From assembly GCA_002293455.1 (NCBI GenBank), contig DBDH01000107.1, forward strand, positions 1-32,201: 32,201 nt of DNA, read 5' to 3'. Both the position numbers and the translations under genes were made by a program. This stretch comes from Treponema sp. UBA937. GTDB taxonomy: Bacteria; Spirochaetota; Spirochaetia; Treponematales; Breznakiellaceae. The first letter of the stretch is position 1. Each line of letters starts with the position of its first letter. The notes beneath the pieces were generated by a model, which was given only the letters and a program-made list of their open reading frames with translations, did no database searches and was not told where the DNA came from. Shown piece by piece: positions 1 through 8,491 of this stretch.

Positions 1-4
1 TAAG

Positions 5-42
5 TTCAAAGTACGTATTTTCTTTCAAAGTACGTATTTTCT
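5..42. repeat. 19-bp tandem repeat, two copies
   Basis: Two perfect, abutting copies of a 19-mer (TTCAAAGTACGTATTTTCT) occupy 5-23 and 24-42. The array may continue to the left of the window. No coding potential is seen. It could be the edge of a larger repeat or a regulatory direct repeat; nothing decides between these. Confidence 0.8.
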
Positions 43-476
43 GAAATTGCCTGTCTAAAAACTCACCCCTTCTCAGTTTTCATCTGCTAAAAATCCGTCA
101 GCGTTCAGGGAAAGGCTGCCTCATACTTGGTAAAAATGCCTTTTTTTCTTTGTTTTAACAAGGAAAAAAGGCTTGAATCCTCCTGAAGTGAAACTGATAC
201 CATAATACAAAGGATTTTTTGACGCAATGATTTCCATCATTATCTCGATAAACGGGAAAAAATCACCACAGAGGAGTCCATAATTCAAAAAGTATCACCA
301 CAGAGGAACCGATCATCTTCAAACTGATTACTACACAGATTTTCATCAATAAATCCATTCAGAATGTTCAAAACCTTGGAATACCGTCTATTCATCGTGT
401 CCCATTCCTTTTTATCGGAAACTCTTTTAAAATAAGATATATTGTTGAAAGAGAAATACACAAGGAGAATAACAAG
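43..476. other. Gene-free stretch with a hairpin and a short direct repeat
   Basis: No convincing gene is seen. An A/T-rich hairpin spans 138-172 (GCC at 138-140 pairs with GGC at 170-172 through a T-run/A-run stem) and is followed on the minus strand by a short T-run, so it could end a minus-strand transcript. A 14-bp direct repeat (ATCACCACAGAGGA) lies at 262-275 and 294-307. A TATATT box at 438-443 might be the -10 of the downstream gene, but no good -35 is seen. Confidence 0.5.
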
Positions 477-2501
477 ATGAAGAAAATTTTATGTTTGCTT
501 ATCGGAGGTATGATAATGACTCAGGGTTTTACTCAATCTTTTCATGAACAAGAGCTTCCTTTAAAACGGGTCATGCTTTTTTCTTCCGGGGTTGGTTATT
601 TTGAACACAGAGGAAATGTCAACGGAAATACAGAGATTCTTTTTCCCTTTTCTTTAACAGAAATTGATGACGCATTAAAGTCGATTACCATCAATGATCC
701 GGTTTCGGAATTTCCTTCAATTCAATATCCTTCCGAACAGACACTTTTTAGAACCATGAACAGTTTACAAATCGATCTTTCGGGGAATCCCAGTATCGCG
801 CAGATACTGACAAATCTTCGGGGATCGGAAATAAAAGTTTTCGCTCCGAATGAAATTACCGGGAAAATCATCGGGGTAGAAGAAAGGCCCGGTCTTGTTG
901 TTTCCGCAAAACCCGGTATCGAAAACCGGAATGAGTCTTATGTGTCACTTTTAAGCGGCGGCAGTATCAAGACTATCGCAATTAAGGAGATTAGTTCTTT
1001 TTCGTTTACCGATCCTAAAATCAACGATGATCTTAACAGGGCTTTGGAAGTCATGCTCCAGTCCAGAGCGTCCAATTCCCGAAATCTCCATGTGCGGCTT
1101 CCCGCAAACGGAAACCGTGAAACTGCCGTCAGTTATGTAATTCCCAGTCCTATCTGGAAAGTTTCTTACCGCCTCGATCTTTCCCAGGACAAGCCTCTTA
1201 TCCAGGGATGGGCAATTATCGACAATGACGGCGACAGAGATTGGGGAAACGTAGAACTGACGCTTGTAACAGGAAGGCCCGTATCGTTCATTCAAAACCT
1301 TTATCAGCCTTATCATCTGTATCGTCCTACGCTTCCTTTGGCGATAGCAGGTTACGCGGAAGCGCAAACGCATGACTCCGGATGGGGAAGACAAAACGAA
1401 GTAATGGAGATGGCGGATAACGAGATTGCTATGGATTATGTCATGGAAGAATCTTATGTATCTGCGGCAAAAGCTGCTCCCGCAGCAGCTCCGAGAGCGC
1501 GTCTTTCCGGCGGCGTTATGAACACAAGTCAGGCTCAGGCGGCAGGCGATCATTTTGCCTACACGATAACAAAACCGGTAACACTGGACAGACAGCAAAG
1601 CATCATGGTTCCCCTGGTAGACACTTCTGTCGATGCGGTAAAGTCGCTTTTGTTTTCCGGCAGCAAGGTGATGTACGGAGGAACAATCAATCCCAGCATC
1701 GCCGTTGAATTGAGCAACAACACCGGCATGAAACTTCCCGCCGGTCCAATAACGGTGTATGACGCGGGCAGCTACGCGGGAGACGCCCTCATCGAGTTTT
1801 TCCCTGACGGAGCAAAACGCTATATCACTTACGGTGATGATTTATCTGTTACAGGAAACATGACATCATCTGCTTATCGGAATGTTGATAATGTTACTAT
1901 CAACAAAGGTGTCATGACGATTGCACGGAAACAAGTCCAGGAAAAGACATACACTTTCGTCAATAATTCCGGCGAAGAAAAACGCCTTGTGATCGAACAT
2001 CCTATAAGCGGAACAACGCTGCTTCAACCGGCGGAATTCAGCGAGCGGACCAACAGCTTGTACCGCTTCGTAACGACGCTTCCGAAAACCGAAACCTATA
2101 CTTTCACAGTGAAAGAAGAAACGCCGATCAGTGAAGGAATCGTTTTGATTAAAACCAGGATTGAAAATTTGCTGGCATATATTTCTTCCGGTGAAATTCC
2201 CGCTCATGTAAAAACGGTTTTGCAAAGAGCTGTAGACTTGAGACAGCAGGTTGATAAAGCCCAAACCGCCCTCACAAATATCGAAAATGAAAAAACAAGA
2301 CAAATCGCGGACCAAAACCGCATCCGGCAAAACCTTGGAGCCGTTGGAGCGCAGACAACACAGGGCCAGCAATATATTACGCGCTTAACTGCTATCGATA
2401 CAAACCTGGACAATCTTGAAACACAGGCAGCGAGCGCAAGACAAAATGTTGCCGACGCACAGAAAGCTTACGAAGATTATCTGACTTCTCTTTCTATTTA
2501 A
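477..2501 (+). CDS. Exported DUF4139 domain protein
   Basis: A 674-aa protein with an N-terminal signal peptide (basic MKK, a hydrophobic core to about residue 17, then TQS), so it is predicted to be exported or envelope-associated. The middle part (about 200-545) reads as a DUF4139 domain, a beta-rich family of unknown biochemical role. An Ala-rich low-complexity segment lies near residues 325-345. The C-terminal 90 residues are rich in charged residues and Gln and likely form a coiled coil. The ATG is preceded by AAGGAG at 462-467 with 9-nt spacing. It is monocistronic: a strong terminator follows 20 nt after the stop. The family is recognised but the function is not known. Confidence 0.85.
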   Translation: MKKILCLLIGGMIMTQGFTQSFHEQELPLKRVMLFSSGVGYFEHRGNVNGNTEILFPFSLTEIDDALKSITINDPVSEFPSIQYPSEQTLFRTMNSLQIDLSGNPSIAQILTNLRGSEIKVFAPNEITGKIIGVEERPGLVVSAKPGIENRNESYVSLLSGGSIKTIAIKEISSFSFTDPKINDDLNRALEVMLQSRASNSRNLHVRLPANGNRETAVSYVIPSPIWKVSYRLDLSQDKPLIQGWAIIDNDGDRDWGNVELTLVTGRPVSFIQNLYQPYHLYRPTLPLAIAGYAEAQTHDSGWGRQNEVMEMADNEIAMDYVMEESYVSAAKAAPAAAPRARLSGGVMNTSQAQAAGDHFAYTITKPVTLDRQQSIMVPLVDTSVDAVKSLLFSGSKVMYGGTINPSIAVELSNNTGMKLPAGPITVYDAGSYAGDALIEFFPDGAKRYITYGDDLSVTGNMTSSAYRNVDNVTINKGVMTIARKQVQEKTYTFVNNSGEEKRLVIEHPISGTTLLQPAEFSERTNSLYRFVTTLPKTETYTFTVKEETPISEGIVLIKTRIENLLAYISSGEIPAHVKTVLQRAVDLRQQVDKAQTALTNIENEKTRQIADQNRIRQNLGAVGAQTTQGQQYITRLTAIDTNLDNLETQAASARQNVADAQKAYEDYLTSLSI

Positions 2502-2521
2502 TTGATAAGATGATTAATTAT

Positions 2522-2555
2522 CCCCGGAACGCGGCAGCATGTTTTCCGGGGTTTT
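2522..2555 (+). terminator. Intrinsic terminator after the DUF4139 gene
   Basis: An 8-bp GC-rich stem (CCCCGGAA at 2522-2529 with TTCCGGGG at 2544-2551) has a 14-nt loop and is followed by TTTT. Confidence 0.85.
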
Positions 2556-2587
2556 ATAACAGCTGTTAAAACCAAAAAAGGTATTGC

Positions 2588-2668
2588 ATGATACGGCTTG
2601 CAAACACAAACGACATCGAACGCATTGCGGAAATAGCGTTATTCACCAACCGGTATAATTTGAGGTAA
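2588..2668 (+). pseudogene. N-terminal relic of a GNAT acetyltransferase
   Basis: An ATG opens a 26-codon frame starting MIRLANTNDIERIAEI, which closely resembles the first strand and helix of GNAT-family N-acetyltransferases. The frame ends at a TAA that lies inside a repeat element shared with two other places in the window. An intact GNAT enzyme is about 150 aa, so only the first sixth remains. It is probably a truncated, non-functional gene. The assignment rests on the short N-terminal pattern only. Confidence 0.5.
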
Positions 2669-2709
2669 TTGCAAAACTAACCCGAACCGTAGGTCCGCGG
2701 TTTTTGCAA
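2664..2709. repeat. Dispersed hairpin repeat (TTGCAAAAC family), copy 1
   Basis: TTGCAAAA at 2669-2676 is inverted as TTTTGCAA at 2702-2709, with a smaller inner dyad (AACCG 2685-2689 / CGGTT 2698-2702). The 14-mer GGTAATTGCAAAAC at 2664-2677 recurs exactly at 14440-14453, and TTGCAAAACT recurs at 32188-32197. It abuts the GNAT relic. Confidence 0.55.
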
Positions 2710-2788
2710 GAGGCTCAGTATGCAAAAAAGTAATGTGATTTTTCCGTAAATTCCCAAGCAATATCCGTATCAATGCCATTAATCATGC

Positions 2789-4408
2789 ATGGATATAGAT
2801 GATGAACCCGGAAACGTATATGACCCCGTGAGTCTTGCCGCGCGGAAACTCATGGGAATCGATTATCTTTTTCCCTATCAGCGGCTTGTAGTTTCAAACA
2901 TTCTGGAAGCGGCGGAAGGACACGGCATTTTCATCAAATGGCCTGTGAGCGAGAATCACCAGCCACATGAGACCAATGATTCCAAAACGGAATCCGAAAC
3001 AGATGACGAAAATCTTTTTGATGAAGATACGCCTTCTATGGGAAGACAAATTGTTATTCTCCCTACGGGAGCCGGAAAGTCTCTTTGTTTCCAGCTTCCA
3101 GCGATGCTGCTCGATGGTCCAACATTGGTCATCTATCCGATTCTTTCGCTTATGGCGGACCAGGAACGCCGTTTATCAGAACGAGGATTCAAGCCGCTTA
3201 TCCTGCGGGGAGAACAGAGCGAAAATGAAAGGAAGGAAATCTGGAACAAACTTGCAAGCGGAGAAAGCCGCTTCATCATTGCGAATCCGGAAGTGCTGTT
3301 AAGTCCTAAAGTTTTTGAAAAACTGGAGTCTCTGGGGATTGTTCATCTTGTTATTGATGAAGCCCATTGTATCAGCGAATGGGGTGAAAGTTTCCGCCCG
3401 GCATATCTGGAAATAGGAAAGATAATCGAGGCCGCGAAAGTCCCGCTGATTACGGCTTTCACCGCCACTGCTTCCGCACCGGTACTGCAAAAAATCGAGC
3501 ATTATATTTTTGGGATTGACGGCGCGCACAAGATTCTTGGAAATCCAAACCGCATTAATATTTTTTATTACGCTCAAGGCGCGATTCTCCGTGACCTGGC
3601 AGTAAAGGACGCGATTCTGCAAAACGAACGGCCTGCCATCGTGTTTTGTTCATCAAGATCAGGAACTGAAAAACTTGCTCATTATTTACGGGAAAATCTC
3701 AAAGAAAAAGAAATCCGATTTTACCATGCTGGTCTGAGCCGCGAAGAAAAAACAAAAGTTGAGGAATGGTTTTTTAAAAGCCCGGCAGGAATTCTTACGG
3801 CAACCTGCGCTTACGGCATGGGCGTCGATAAAGCCGATATACGAACCGTCATTCACCGGGATTGTCCGCCCTCGGCAGAGGCGTATTTGCAGGAATCAGG
3901 CAGAGCCGGAAGGGACGGCAAAGCATCGAAGGCTATTCTGCTTTGGGGCCCCGATGATGAAATTGCTCTGAAACGGGCTGCAAACAATTATGACCGCGAA
4001 CGGCTCCAGCAGCTGTTTCAATATGCCGAAAACATTCAGCAATGCAGAAGGACGCAGCTTCTCACTCTGCTCAATTTTGAAGGCGACACAGAAAACACCG
4101 GAACCGGCTGCTGTGATGTCTGCGAACAGACTGCCAGCAGTCAGCTTCGGGAAGAAAAGAGCGTCACCGCTTTTTTCAAAAGAAACCGGAATATGTACAC
4201 GATTTTTGAAGCCGCAAAGATTCTCTCCCAAACGATAAATCCAAAGCAGTCTCAACCGCAATGGTCCGAAGATGATGTAAAAATCGTTTTGAATCATTTC
4301 CTGAAAAAAGGATGCATCAGAAAAAACAGAATTATTTTATGGAAAGATAAAATCCTTCCCGGGAAAAAGTCTATTGTTCCTCAAGTCCCAGCTCATCGTC
4401 ATCTGTAA
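2789..4408 (+). CDS. RecQ-like ATP-dependent DNA helicase
   Basis: A 539-aa superfamily 2 helicase. It shows Walker A LPTGAGKS (91-98), the RecQ-type motif II DEAHCISEWGESFRP (190-204), TAFTATA (motif III), and the motif VI region QESGRAGRDG, followed by a Cys cluster (QCRR ... GCCDVC) matching the RecQ zinc domain, then a short winged-helix-like tail. There is no HRDC domain, so it is shorter than E. coli RecQ. Known role of the family: 3'-5' DNA unwinding in recombination and repair. Oddities: an acidic insert (about residues 55-85) before Walker A, and a zinc site with spacing T-G-C-C-D-V-C where C-x2-C-x2-C is usual. The start is the first ATG after an in-frame stop at 2780-2782; no Shine-Dalgarno is visible. 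The 3' end overlaps the convergent small gene by 38 bp. Confidence 0.88.
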   Translation: MDIDDEPGNVYDPVSLAARKLMGIDYLFPYQRLVVSNILEAAEGHGIFIKWPVSENHQPHETNDSKTESETDDENLFDEDTPSMGRQIVILPTGAGKSLCFQLPAMLLDGPTLVIYPILSLMADQERRLSERGFKPLILRGEQSENERKEIWNKLASGESRFIIANPEVLLSPKVFEKLESLGIVHLVIDEAHCISEWGESFRPAYLEIGKIIEAAKVPLITAFTATASAPVLQKIEHYIFGIDGAHKILGNPNRINIFYYAQGAILRDLAVKDAILQNERPAIVFCSSRSGTEKLAHYLRENLKEKEIRFYHAGLSREEKTKVEEWFFKSPAGILTATCAYGMGVDKADIRTVIHRDCPPSAEAYLQESGRAGRDGKASKAILLWGPDDEIALKRAANNYDRERLQQLFQYAENIQQCRRTQLLTLLNFEGDTENTGTGCCDVCEQTASSQLREEKSVTAFFKRNRNMYTIFEAAKILSQTINPKQSQPQWSEDDVKIVLNHFLKKGCIRKNRIILWKDKILPGKKSIVPQVPAHRHL

Positions 4409-4613
4409 CATCATCAGAAACAGGAGCTTTTTTCCCTTTCTCTTTTTTCGGTTTTTTCAGAGGAAGAACCAAATTCGACTTTGGTTTCCGCTGATGGGGT
4501 CTGGCAACATAGAACACAAGGGAAAAAAACAAGACCAGGAATACGGTAACGCCAATCACTTCCCTGGAAGTAATAAGATGTTTTATTACGGCAATAAGTT
4601 CAGGGGGAAACAT
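4371..4613 (-). CDS. Small single-pass membrane protein
   Basis: An 80-aa protein starting MFPPELIAVIK. One hydrophobic segment (about residues 15-35) is followed by a lysine-rich stretch (KKPKKEKGKK) and an acidic tail (SDDVTDDDELGLEEQ). The start at 4613 is chosen because GGAGGTG precedes it by 3-4 nt. An ATG 24 nt further upstream also lies in frame. It overlaps the end of the HAD gene by 14 nt, so translation is likely coupled. It is not recognised as a named family; its location suggests a helper of the two enzymes upstream. Confidence 0.65.
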   Translation of the reverse strand: MFPPELIAVIKHLITSREVIGVTVFLVLFFSLVFYVARPHQRKPKSNLVLPLKKPKKEKGKKAPVSDDVTDDDELGLEEQ

Positions 4614-5517
4614 GAACACCTCCGCTGATAATATCAATAATGTCCGGGATGTTTTTTATAACCGTTGTAGGAATTGTGTTATCCGTTAAACGGTTGTTTT
4701 CCCTTAACCGGAGCGAACGTGTATCTCCGGCAAACAACGCTGTTTTAAACCCGAAAGCCCCGGCTCCGAAAATATCATTTAACATATCATTTCCCACATA
4801 CAAACAATTCTCGGCGTTCAAATCATGTTTATCAAGATACTCAAACGCTTTACGGAATAAAGAAGGGGCGGGCTTCGCTTCACCGATTTTGTAAGAATAC
4901 ACCAATAATTCTTCCGTGAACCCTAAGTCTTGTAAAGACGTATCGAAACAGGCTTCAAACAAAAGGGGCGTAAAAAATTGGGCGTTAGAAATAATGCCCA
5001 TCTTTATCCCCATCGATTTCAGCCCGATCAACGTTTCCAGAGTTCCCGGCATCGGATATACCGGATTAACGGCCAGCTCGTAGCGGAGCGCGAATTCTTC
5101 AGGCGAAATATTTTTCCGGCGGCCGGGAAATTGTTCCCATATCTTTTCAACCAAAACTTCCGGATAAGGCGTAACAGGAAACAGCGCTTCATGCGTTTCC
5201 GTTACCTTCTCATGAAAATAGTGCTTTAATTCTTCGCCGGTATAATTATCCGTCCAGGCAAGCGCAAAATCATCAATATTCCCCTTCATATAGTCACGGC
5301 CCGATCCAATGTCTCCGGCGGCGGAAATAAAAAGCGTTCCGTAGACATCAAACAGCACGGTTTTTATTCCGGAAATATGTTTTATGTTTTGCGGGAATAA
5401 GCGATCCGTAAATTTTTGAGGCAATTCTTCCGGCGCTTCCGGCTTTATCGGCCGTAAGGATTCTTTGATAATCGCGGCACCTTTTTTACCGTCAAAAACA
5501 TCGGACCGCTTATTCAT
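4600..5517 (-). CDS. HAD-family hydrolase
   Basis: A 305-aa haloacid-dehalogenase-superfamily protein. Motif I is FDVYGT (Asp57 as nucleophile, numbering from this ATG), motif II is IISNAQ, the motif III region is GEAKP, and motif IV is VGNDMLNDIFGA. The DxY form of motif I, where DxD is usual, occurs in dehalogenase-like members. About 50 N-terminal residues precede the core. The ATG at 5517 sits in ATGAATAA overlapping the stop of the glycosyltransferase. A GTG nine bases upstream (5526) is possible but worse placed. Its position between a glycosyltransferase and a membrane protein suggests action on a sugar phosphate or a glycosylated product, which is inference. Confidence 0.8.
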   Translation of the reverse strand: MNKRSDVFDGKKGAAIIKESLRPIKPEAPEELPQKFTDRLFPQNIKHISGIKTVLFDVYGTLFISAAGDIGSGRDYMKGNIDDFALAWTDNYTGEELKHYFHEKVTETHEALFPVTPYPEVLVEKIWEQFPGRRKNISPEEFALRYELAVNPVYPMPGTLETLIGLKSMGIKMGIISNAQFFTPLLFEACFDTSLQDLGFTEELLVYSYKIGEAKPAPSLFRKAFEYLDKHDLNAENCLYVGNDMLNDIFGAGAFGFKTALFAGDTRSLRLRENNRLTDNTIPTTVIKNIPDIIDIISGGVHVSP

Positions 5518-6931
5518 ATCCGACACCTACCAGCGACATTTTCAAAGGATCCAAAAACAATTCCAGAAGAATCGATTTTGAAATTTTGTGCTTCACAGGA
5601 ACATTCATAACCTGATCATACGTTTGTTTCAGGGTATTAAAAATATAATCCTTGCCGTAAGTATTCTCGACATGACCGCGATTTTGGCTGATCAATGCTT
5701 CATTGGGAGCCCACCGGGATAATTTTGCCAGAAAAGGATTAATTGCGGCAATATCGCTTAAAACCGCGTCATTTGCGCGAAGTGTCCGGAGAAGCCCCGC
5801 TTGCAATTCTTCATCCAGCCGGCCGAAATCAAAATAATCATGGGAAAAAATATCATCCAGCATCATATTGTTGACATACGAAGGCGCCTTAACGCCGAAC
5901 GATTTATATGTTGACGCCAAAGCGCTTTCCATCTTCTGTTTTAAAGTCGGCACGGAAAGATACACCATAGGTATGTCAATTGATGAATAGAGCGAATCAA
6001 ATTGGACGCCAGCTTCTTCAAAATCCCGGCAGACGTAATCAATCCGCCGGCCAATCACAGCCCTTCCGGCCGTCCAGGGTTCCAGATACGAAAAGCCGAA
6101 CCCTTCTTTCACAGAGGTTGTAAGCACCGCGATGCTGCTTCCCACCAGTTCAGAAAATGATGATTTCAAACCCGCTTCAAATTCTACCGGAAGTTTCAGC
6201 TCATTAACCAGATTGACCCAATTCCGGTAAATCCCTTCATCCTTGTCCGTGGTGGGCGGAAGCGTTACCGCAACCGTAGTTCCTTTGGGAATAAACAGCG
6301 ACATCAACAGAACTTCACCGATATTCTTTCTTCGGATAGCCCTGACCGGATATAAAAACCTGGTCCGTTCCATATTAGGCGCCGCTTCTACCGGGACCAC
6401 CTCATTGGCCAAAAGATGCAGCCCGCTGCTATTAAGCCCCGCACGATGCATAAAAGAAAAACAACGCCGATTGATTACTCCGTAATGGCAATTCTCCGGA
6501 TAATCATCATCTGAGATATACACATCAGGCCTGAAATCTTCCGCTAAATCATGATTTTGCAGGAGAAGCCGGATACCTTCCCGCTGCATGGTTTTTAGCG
6601 CGGAAATAAGCGCGTCATTTTTCTGAATCAAAGGATTGTGCACATGCAGAATATCCGCCGCCTGCCCCCAATGATTCTTCATCGCCTTCATAATATTGGC
6701 CGCGATAAGCGCGGACACTTCCTGCCGGCTTCCCGCTTCATCGGAACGGTAACGGTCGTACTTGAGTTCCTTCACCACAACATAGGGAAAAACAAGACGG
6801 TCATCATCAACTTCTTCCCCGGAAATAATCAAAATATCATACCCGGCATCGGCAAGCATCTTCGCCTGATTAAGCAAAACGGAAGTCACGCCGCCCCTCC
6901 GCAGATGATAATGCATTAAAACAACACGCAC
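5510..6931 (-). CDS. GT-B glycosyltransferase, GT4-like
   Basis: A 473-aa protein with an N-terminal Rossmann region beginning MRVVLMHYHLRRGGV, the pattern of GT4 enzymes that bind acceptors in the N-domain. It has an ILHVHNP segment (94-100), a linker RAIRRKNIGE (197-206) and the donor-site motif EGFGFSYLE (276-284), which is the EX7E motif. The expected reaction is transfer of a nucleotide-activated sugar. The start is GTG at 6931, with AAGGAG five bases upstream. It is first in an operon with the HAD hydrolase and a small membrane protein. The substrate cannot be told from sequence. Confidence 0.82.
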   Translation of the reverse strand: MRVVLMHYHLRRGGVTSVLLNQAKMLADAGYDILIISGEEVDDDRLVFPYVVVKELKYDRYRSDEAGSRQEVSALIAANIMKAMKNHWGQAADILHVHNPLIQKNDALISALKTMQREGIRLLLQNHDLAEDFRPDVYISDDDYPENCHYGVINRRCFSFMHRAGLNSSGLHLLANEVVPVEAAPNMERTRFLYPVRAIRRKNIGEVLLMSLFIPKGTTVAVTLPPTTDKDEGIYRNWVNLVNELKLPVEFEAGLKSSFSELVGSSIAVLTTSVKEGFGFSYLEPWTAGRAVIGRRIDYVCRDFEEAGVQFDSLYSSIDIPMVYLSVPTLKQKMESALASTYKSFGVKAPSYVNNMMLDDIFSHDYFDFGRLDEELQAGLLRTLRANDAVLSDIAAINPFLAKLSRWAPNEALISQNRGHVENTYGKDYIFNTLKQTYDQVMNVPVKHKISKSILLELFLDPLKMSLVGVGYE

Positions 6932-6969
6932 ACAAACTCCTTCACCATGATTTTTTTATAGATACATAC

Positions 6970-6978
6970 ATGATAGCA
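6970..6978 (-). promoter_or_regulatory. Candidate extended -10 promoter for the glycosyltransferase operon
   Basis: On the minus strand TGCTATCAT forms an extended -10 (TG-N-TATCAT) about 40 nt upstream of the GTG start. The -35 is weak, and the call rests on the -10 alone. Confidence 0.4.
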
Positions 6979-7041
6979 CACTTCAAAAGAAAATGAAATA
7001 AGATCCGCGGAAGCGTCAAACCATAAATTTTTAACGTAAAC

Positions 7042-7069
7042 TTGACATTACACAAAAAAAAGGTATACT
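7042..7069 (+). promoter_or_regulatory. Sigma-70-type promoter of the lipoprotein gene
   Basis: TTGACA (7042-7047), a 16-nt spacer rich in A, then TATACT (7064-7069). The predicted transcript has a leader of about 27 nt carrying CAGGAG before the ATG. Confidence 0.85.
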
Positions 7070-7103
7070 CAAGAACAATTATATTTGATAACAGGAGTTC
7101 TGT

Positions 7104-7721
7104 ATGAAGAAGCATGCGTGTTTTGCGGGAATACTGGTATTGGTATTCGGGTTGATGTTTGTCGGCTGCGATAATCTGAACGGGAAACCGGAAAAATGGA
7201 CGGCGGTTACGGATTTTTCCCAATTGGACGGAACGTGGAAAGGGTCTACCCGTTTTTCAATCTCAATGAAAGAATTGATGCAAGAATCGACAGGAATGAC
7301 TGATGCGGAATGGGAAGCTTTATATCAAGAAATGTTTGGCAATGACATGAGTATAACAATGACCATGAACATAACAGAAACTTTTGATTCTGCCGCGAAA
7401 ACCATATCCTTAACAGGGACAATAACCATGACCTATTCCGGCAGTAAAGTGAATGGCGTGTGGGCTGAGATAAAAAATATGCTGACCGCGAATTTTGAAG
7501 GAGTGGAAGGCGTTACAATCAATGATGCAAATCATTCAATCACCATTACAATACCGCCAGAAACCATGTATTTAAATGATGATGATATTTCGGCAGCGCT
7601 GGCAGCCGGCATATTTATAAACCAGGACGGGAACAAAATAAAGGTATCCGACGAAATGTCCGAAGAACTGGAAGGAATACTGGGAAATGATATACCGGAA
7701 ATGATTTTAATTAAACAGTAA
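7104..7721 (+). CDS. Predicted lipoprotein, unknown function
   Basis: A 205-aa protein with a classic lipoprotein signal: basic start MKKH, hydrophobic core, and lipobox FVGC with Cys22 as the lipidated residue, followed by D/N. The mature part is rich in Thr, Ser and acidic residues, with alternating patterns suggestive of beta structure (TITMTYSG, SITITIPPET). The ATG has CAGGAG upstream at good spacing. It is monocistronic, with its own strong promoter and a terminator. Similar small lipoproteins are plentiful in spirochetes; no function can be assigned. Confidence 0.8.
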   Translation: MKKHACFAGILVLVFGLMFVGCDNLNGKPEKWTAVTDFSQLDGTWKGSTRFSISMKELMQESTGMTDAEWEALYQEMFGNDMSITMTMNITETFDSAAKTISLTGTITMTYSGSKVNGVWAEIKNMLTANFEGVEGVTINDANHSITITIPPETMYLNDDDISAALAAGIFINQDGNKIKVSDEMSEELEGILGNDIPEMILIKQ

Positions 7722-7725
7722 CGGC

Positions 7726-7763
7726 AAAAAAAGTATCCTGCGAGTCAGTTGCTTGCAGGATAC
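7726..7763. terminator. Bidirectional terminator between convergent genes
   Basis: A perfect 9-bp stem (GTATCCTGC 7733-7741 / GCAGGATAC 7755-7763) has a 13-nt loop. On the minus strand it is followed by seven Ts (A-run 7726-7732), ideal for the response-regulator transcript. On the plus strand the tail is U-rich but interrupted. Confidence 0.8.
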
Positions 7764-7863
7764 GCTTTCACTTTTCTTACCGCAATCACCAAAGAACGGC
7801 CATAAATTCTGCAAATCAAGTCCCGTTTACCAAAAAGAAGGACTTGTTGCAAAGGAAATTTGA

Positions 7864-8484
7864 TTACATAGCCATCAAATCCAACCGGGAAAGTCCGGTT
7901 TTGTCGTGGATATTGGCAAGATGATTTTCAACCGTTTTACGTGTTATATGTAAAGATTCGGCAATTTGTTGATTGGAGAATCCTCTTTTTATCAGCGTGA
8001 GAATTTCGGCTTCCCGTTTTGTAAGCAGCTCAATATATTCCATAATATTTTGATATTTTGACGAGACAGTTTCATCAATCCAAGGTTCTACCCTTTTTCC
8101 GTTGAGAACTTCTTGTAAAATATTTTCAACTTCATATTCACTACGTTGTTTGGAAATATAGGCGCGTACTCCGTAACAAAGCGCCGCATTCACATGAGCA
8201 TAATTATCGAAAGATGAATACACCGCGAAATACGGCTTTTTTTCGGAAAGTGTTTGAGCATCAAGCCAGGGAATAAGATCGAGCCCCCAGCCGTCCGCAA
8301 GCTGAATATCGAGAAGAACTATATCGACATTAAAGTTAGGATTGCGAAAAAAGTTCTTTGCTTCTTCAAGTGTGGAAGCCATTCCTGTTACATTCCAATT
8401 ATTTGCCGCCGTAAACCAAGCTGCCAATCCATTCCGCATAACAGGATGATCTTCAACAATAACGATACAAGGTTTTGTTTCCAT
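7864..8484 (-). CDS. NarL/LuxR-type response regulator
   Basis: A 206-aa two-domain regulator. The receiver domain has the acidic pair E11-D12, the phospho-acceptor D59 (LLDIQ), and a conserved Lys in YISKQ. The C-terminal LuxR helix-turn-helix reads LLTKREAEILTLIKRGFSNQ, then IAESLHITRKTVENHLANI. It is expected to be a phosphorylation-dependent DNA-binding transcription regulator. No histidine kinase is adjacent, so it is an orphan here. No Shine-Dalgarno precedes the ATG; a promoter ending seven bases before the ATG implies a leaderless message. It is followed by a strong terminator. Confidence 0.85.
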   Translation of the reverse strand: METKPCIVIVEDHPVMRNGLAAWFTAANNWNVTGMASTLEEAKNFFRNPNFNVDIVLLDIQLADGWGLDLIPWLDAQTLSEKKPYFAVYSSFDNYAHVNAALCYGVRAYISKQRSEYEVENILQEVLNGKRVEPWIDETVSSKYQNIMEYIELLTKREAEILTLIKRGFSNQQIAESLHITRKTVENHLANIHDKTGLSRLDLMAM

Positions 8485-8491
8485 ACTTGGT

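Noticed and set aside
1..476. CRISPR array
   Set aside because: Two abutting 19-bp copies without spacers do not form an array; no cas gene is present in the window.
951..1598. Long minus-strand frame inside the DUF4139 gene
   Set aside because: Antisense shadow of a well-supported exported protein. Composition is low-complexity and rich in Arg, Cys and Ser, with no motif.
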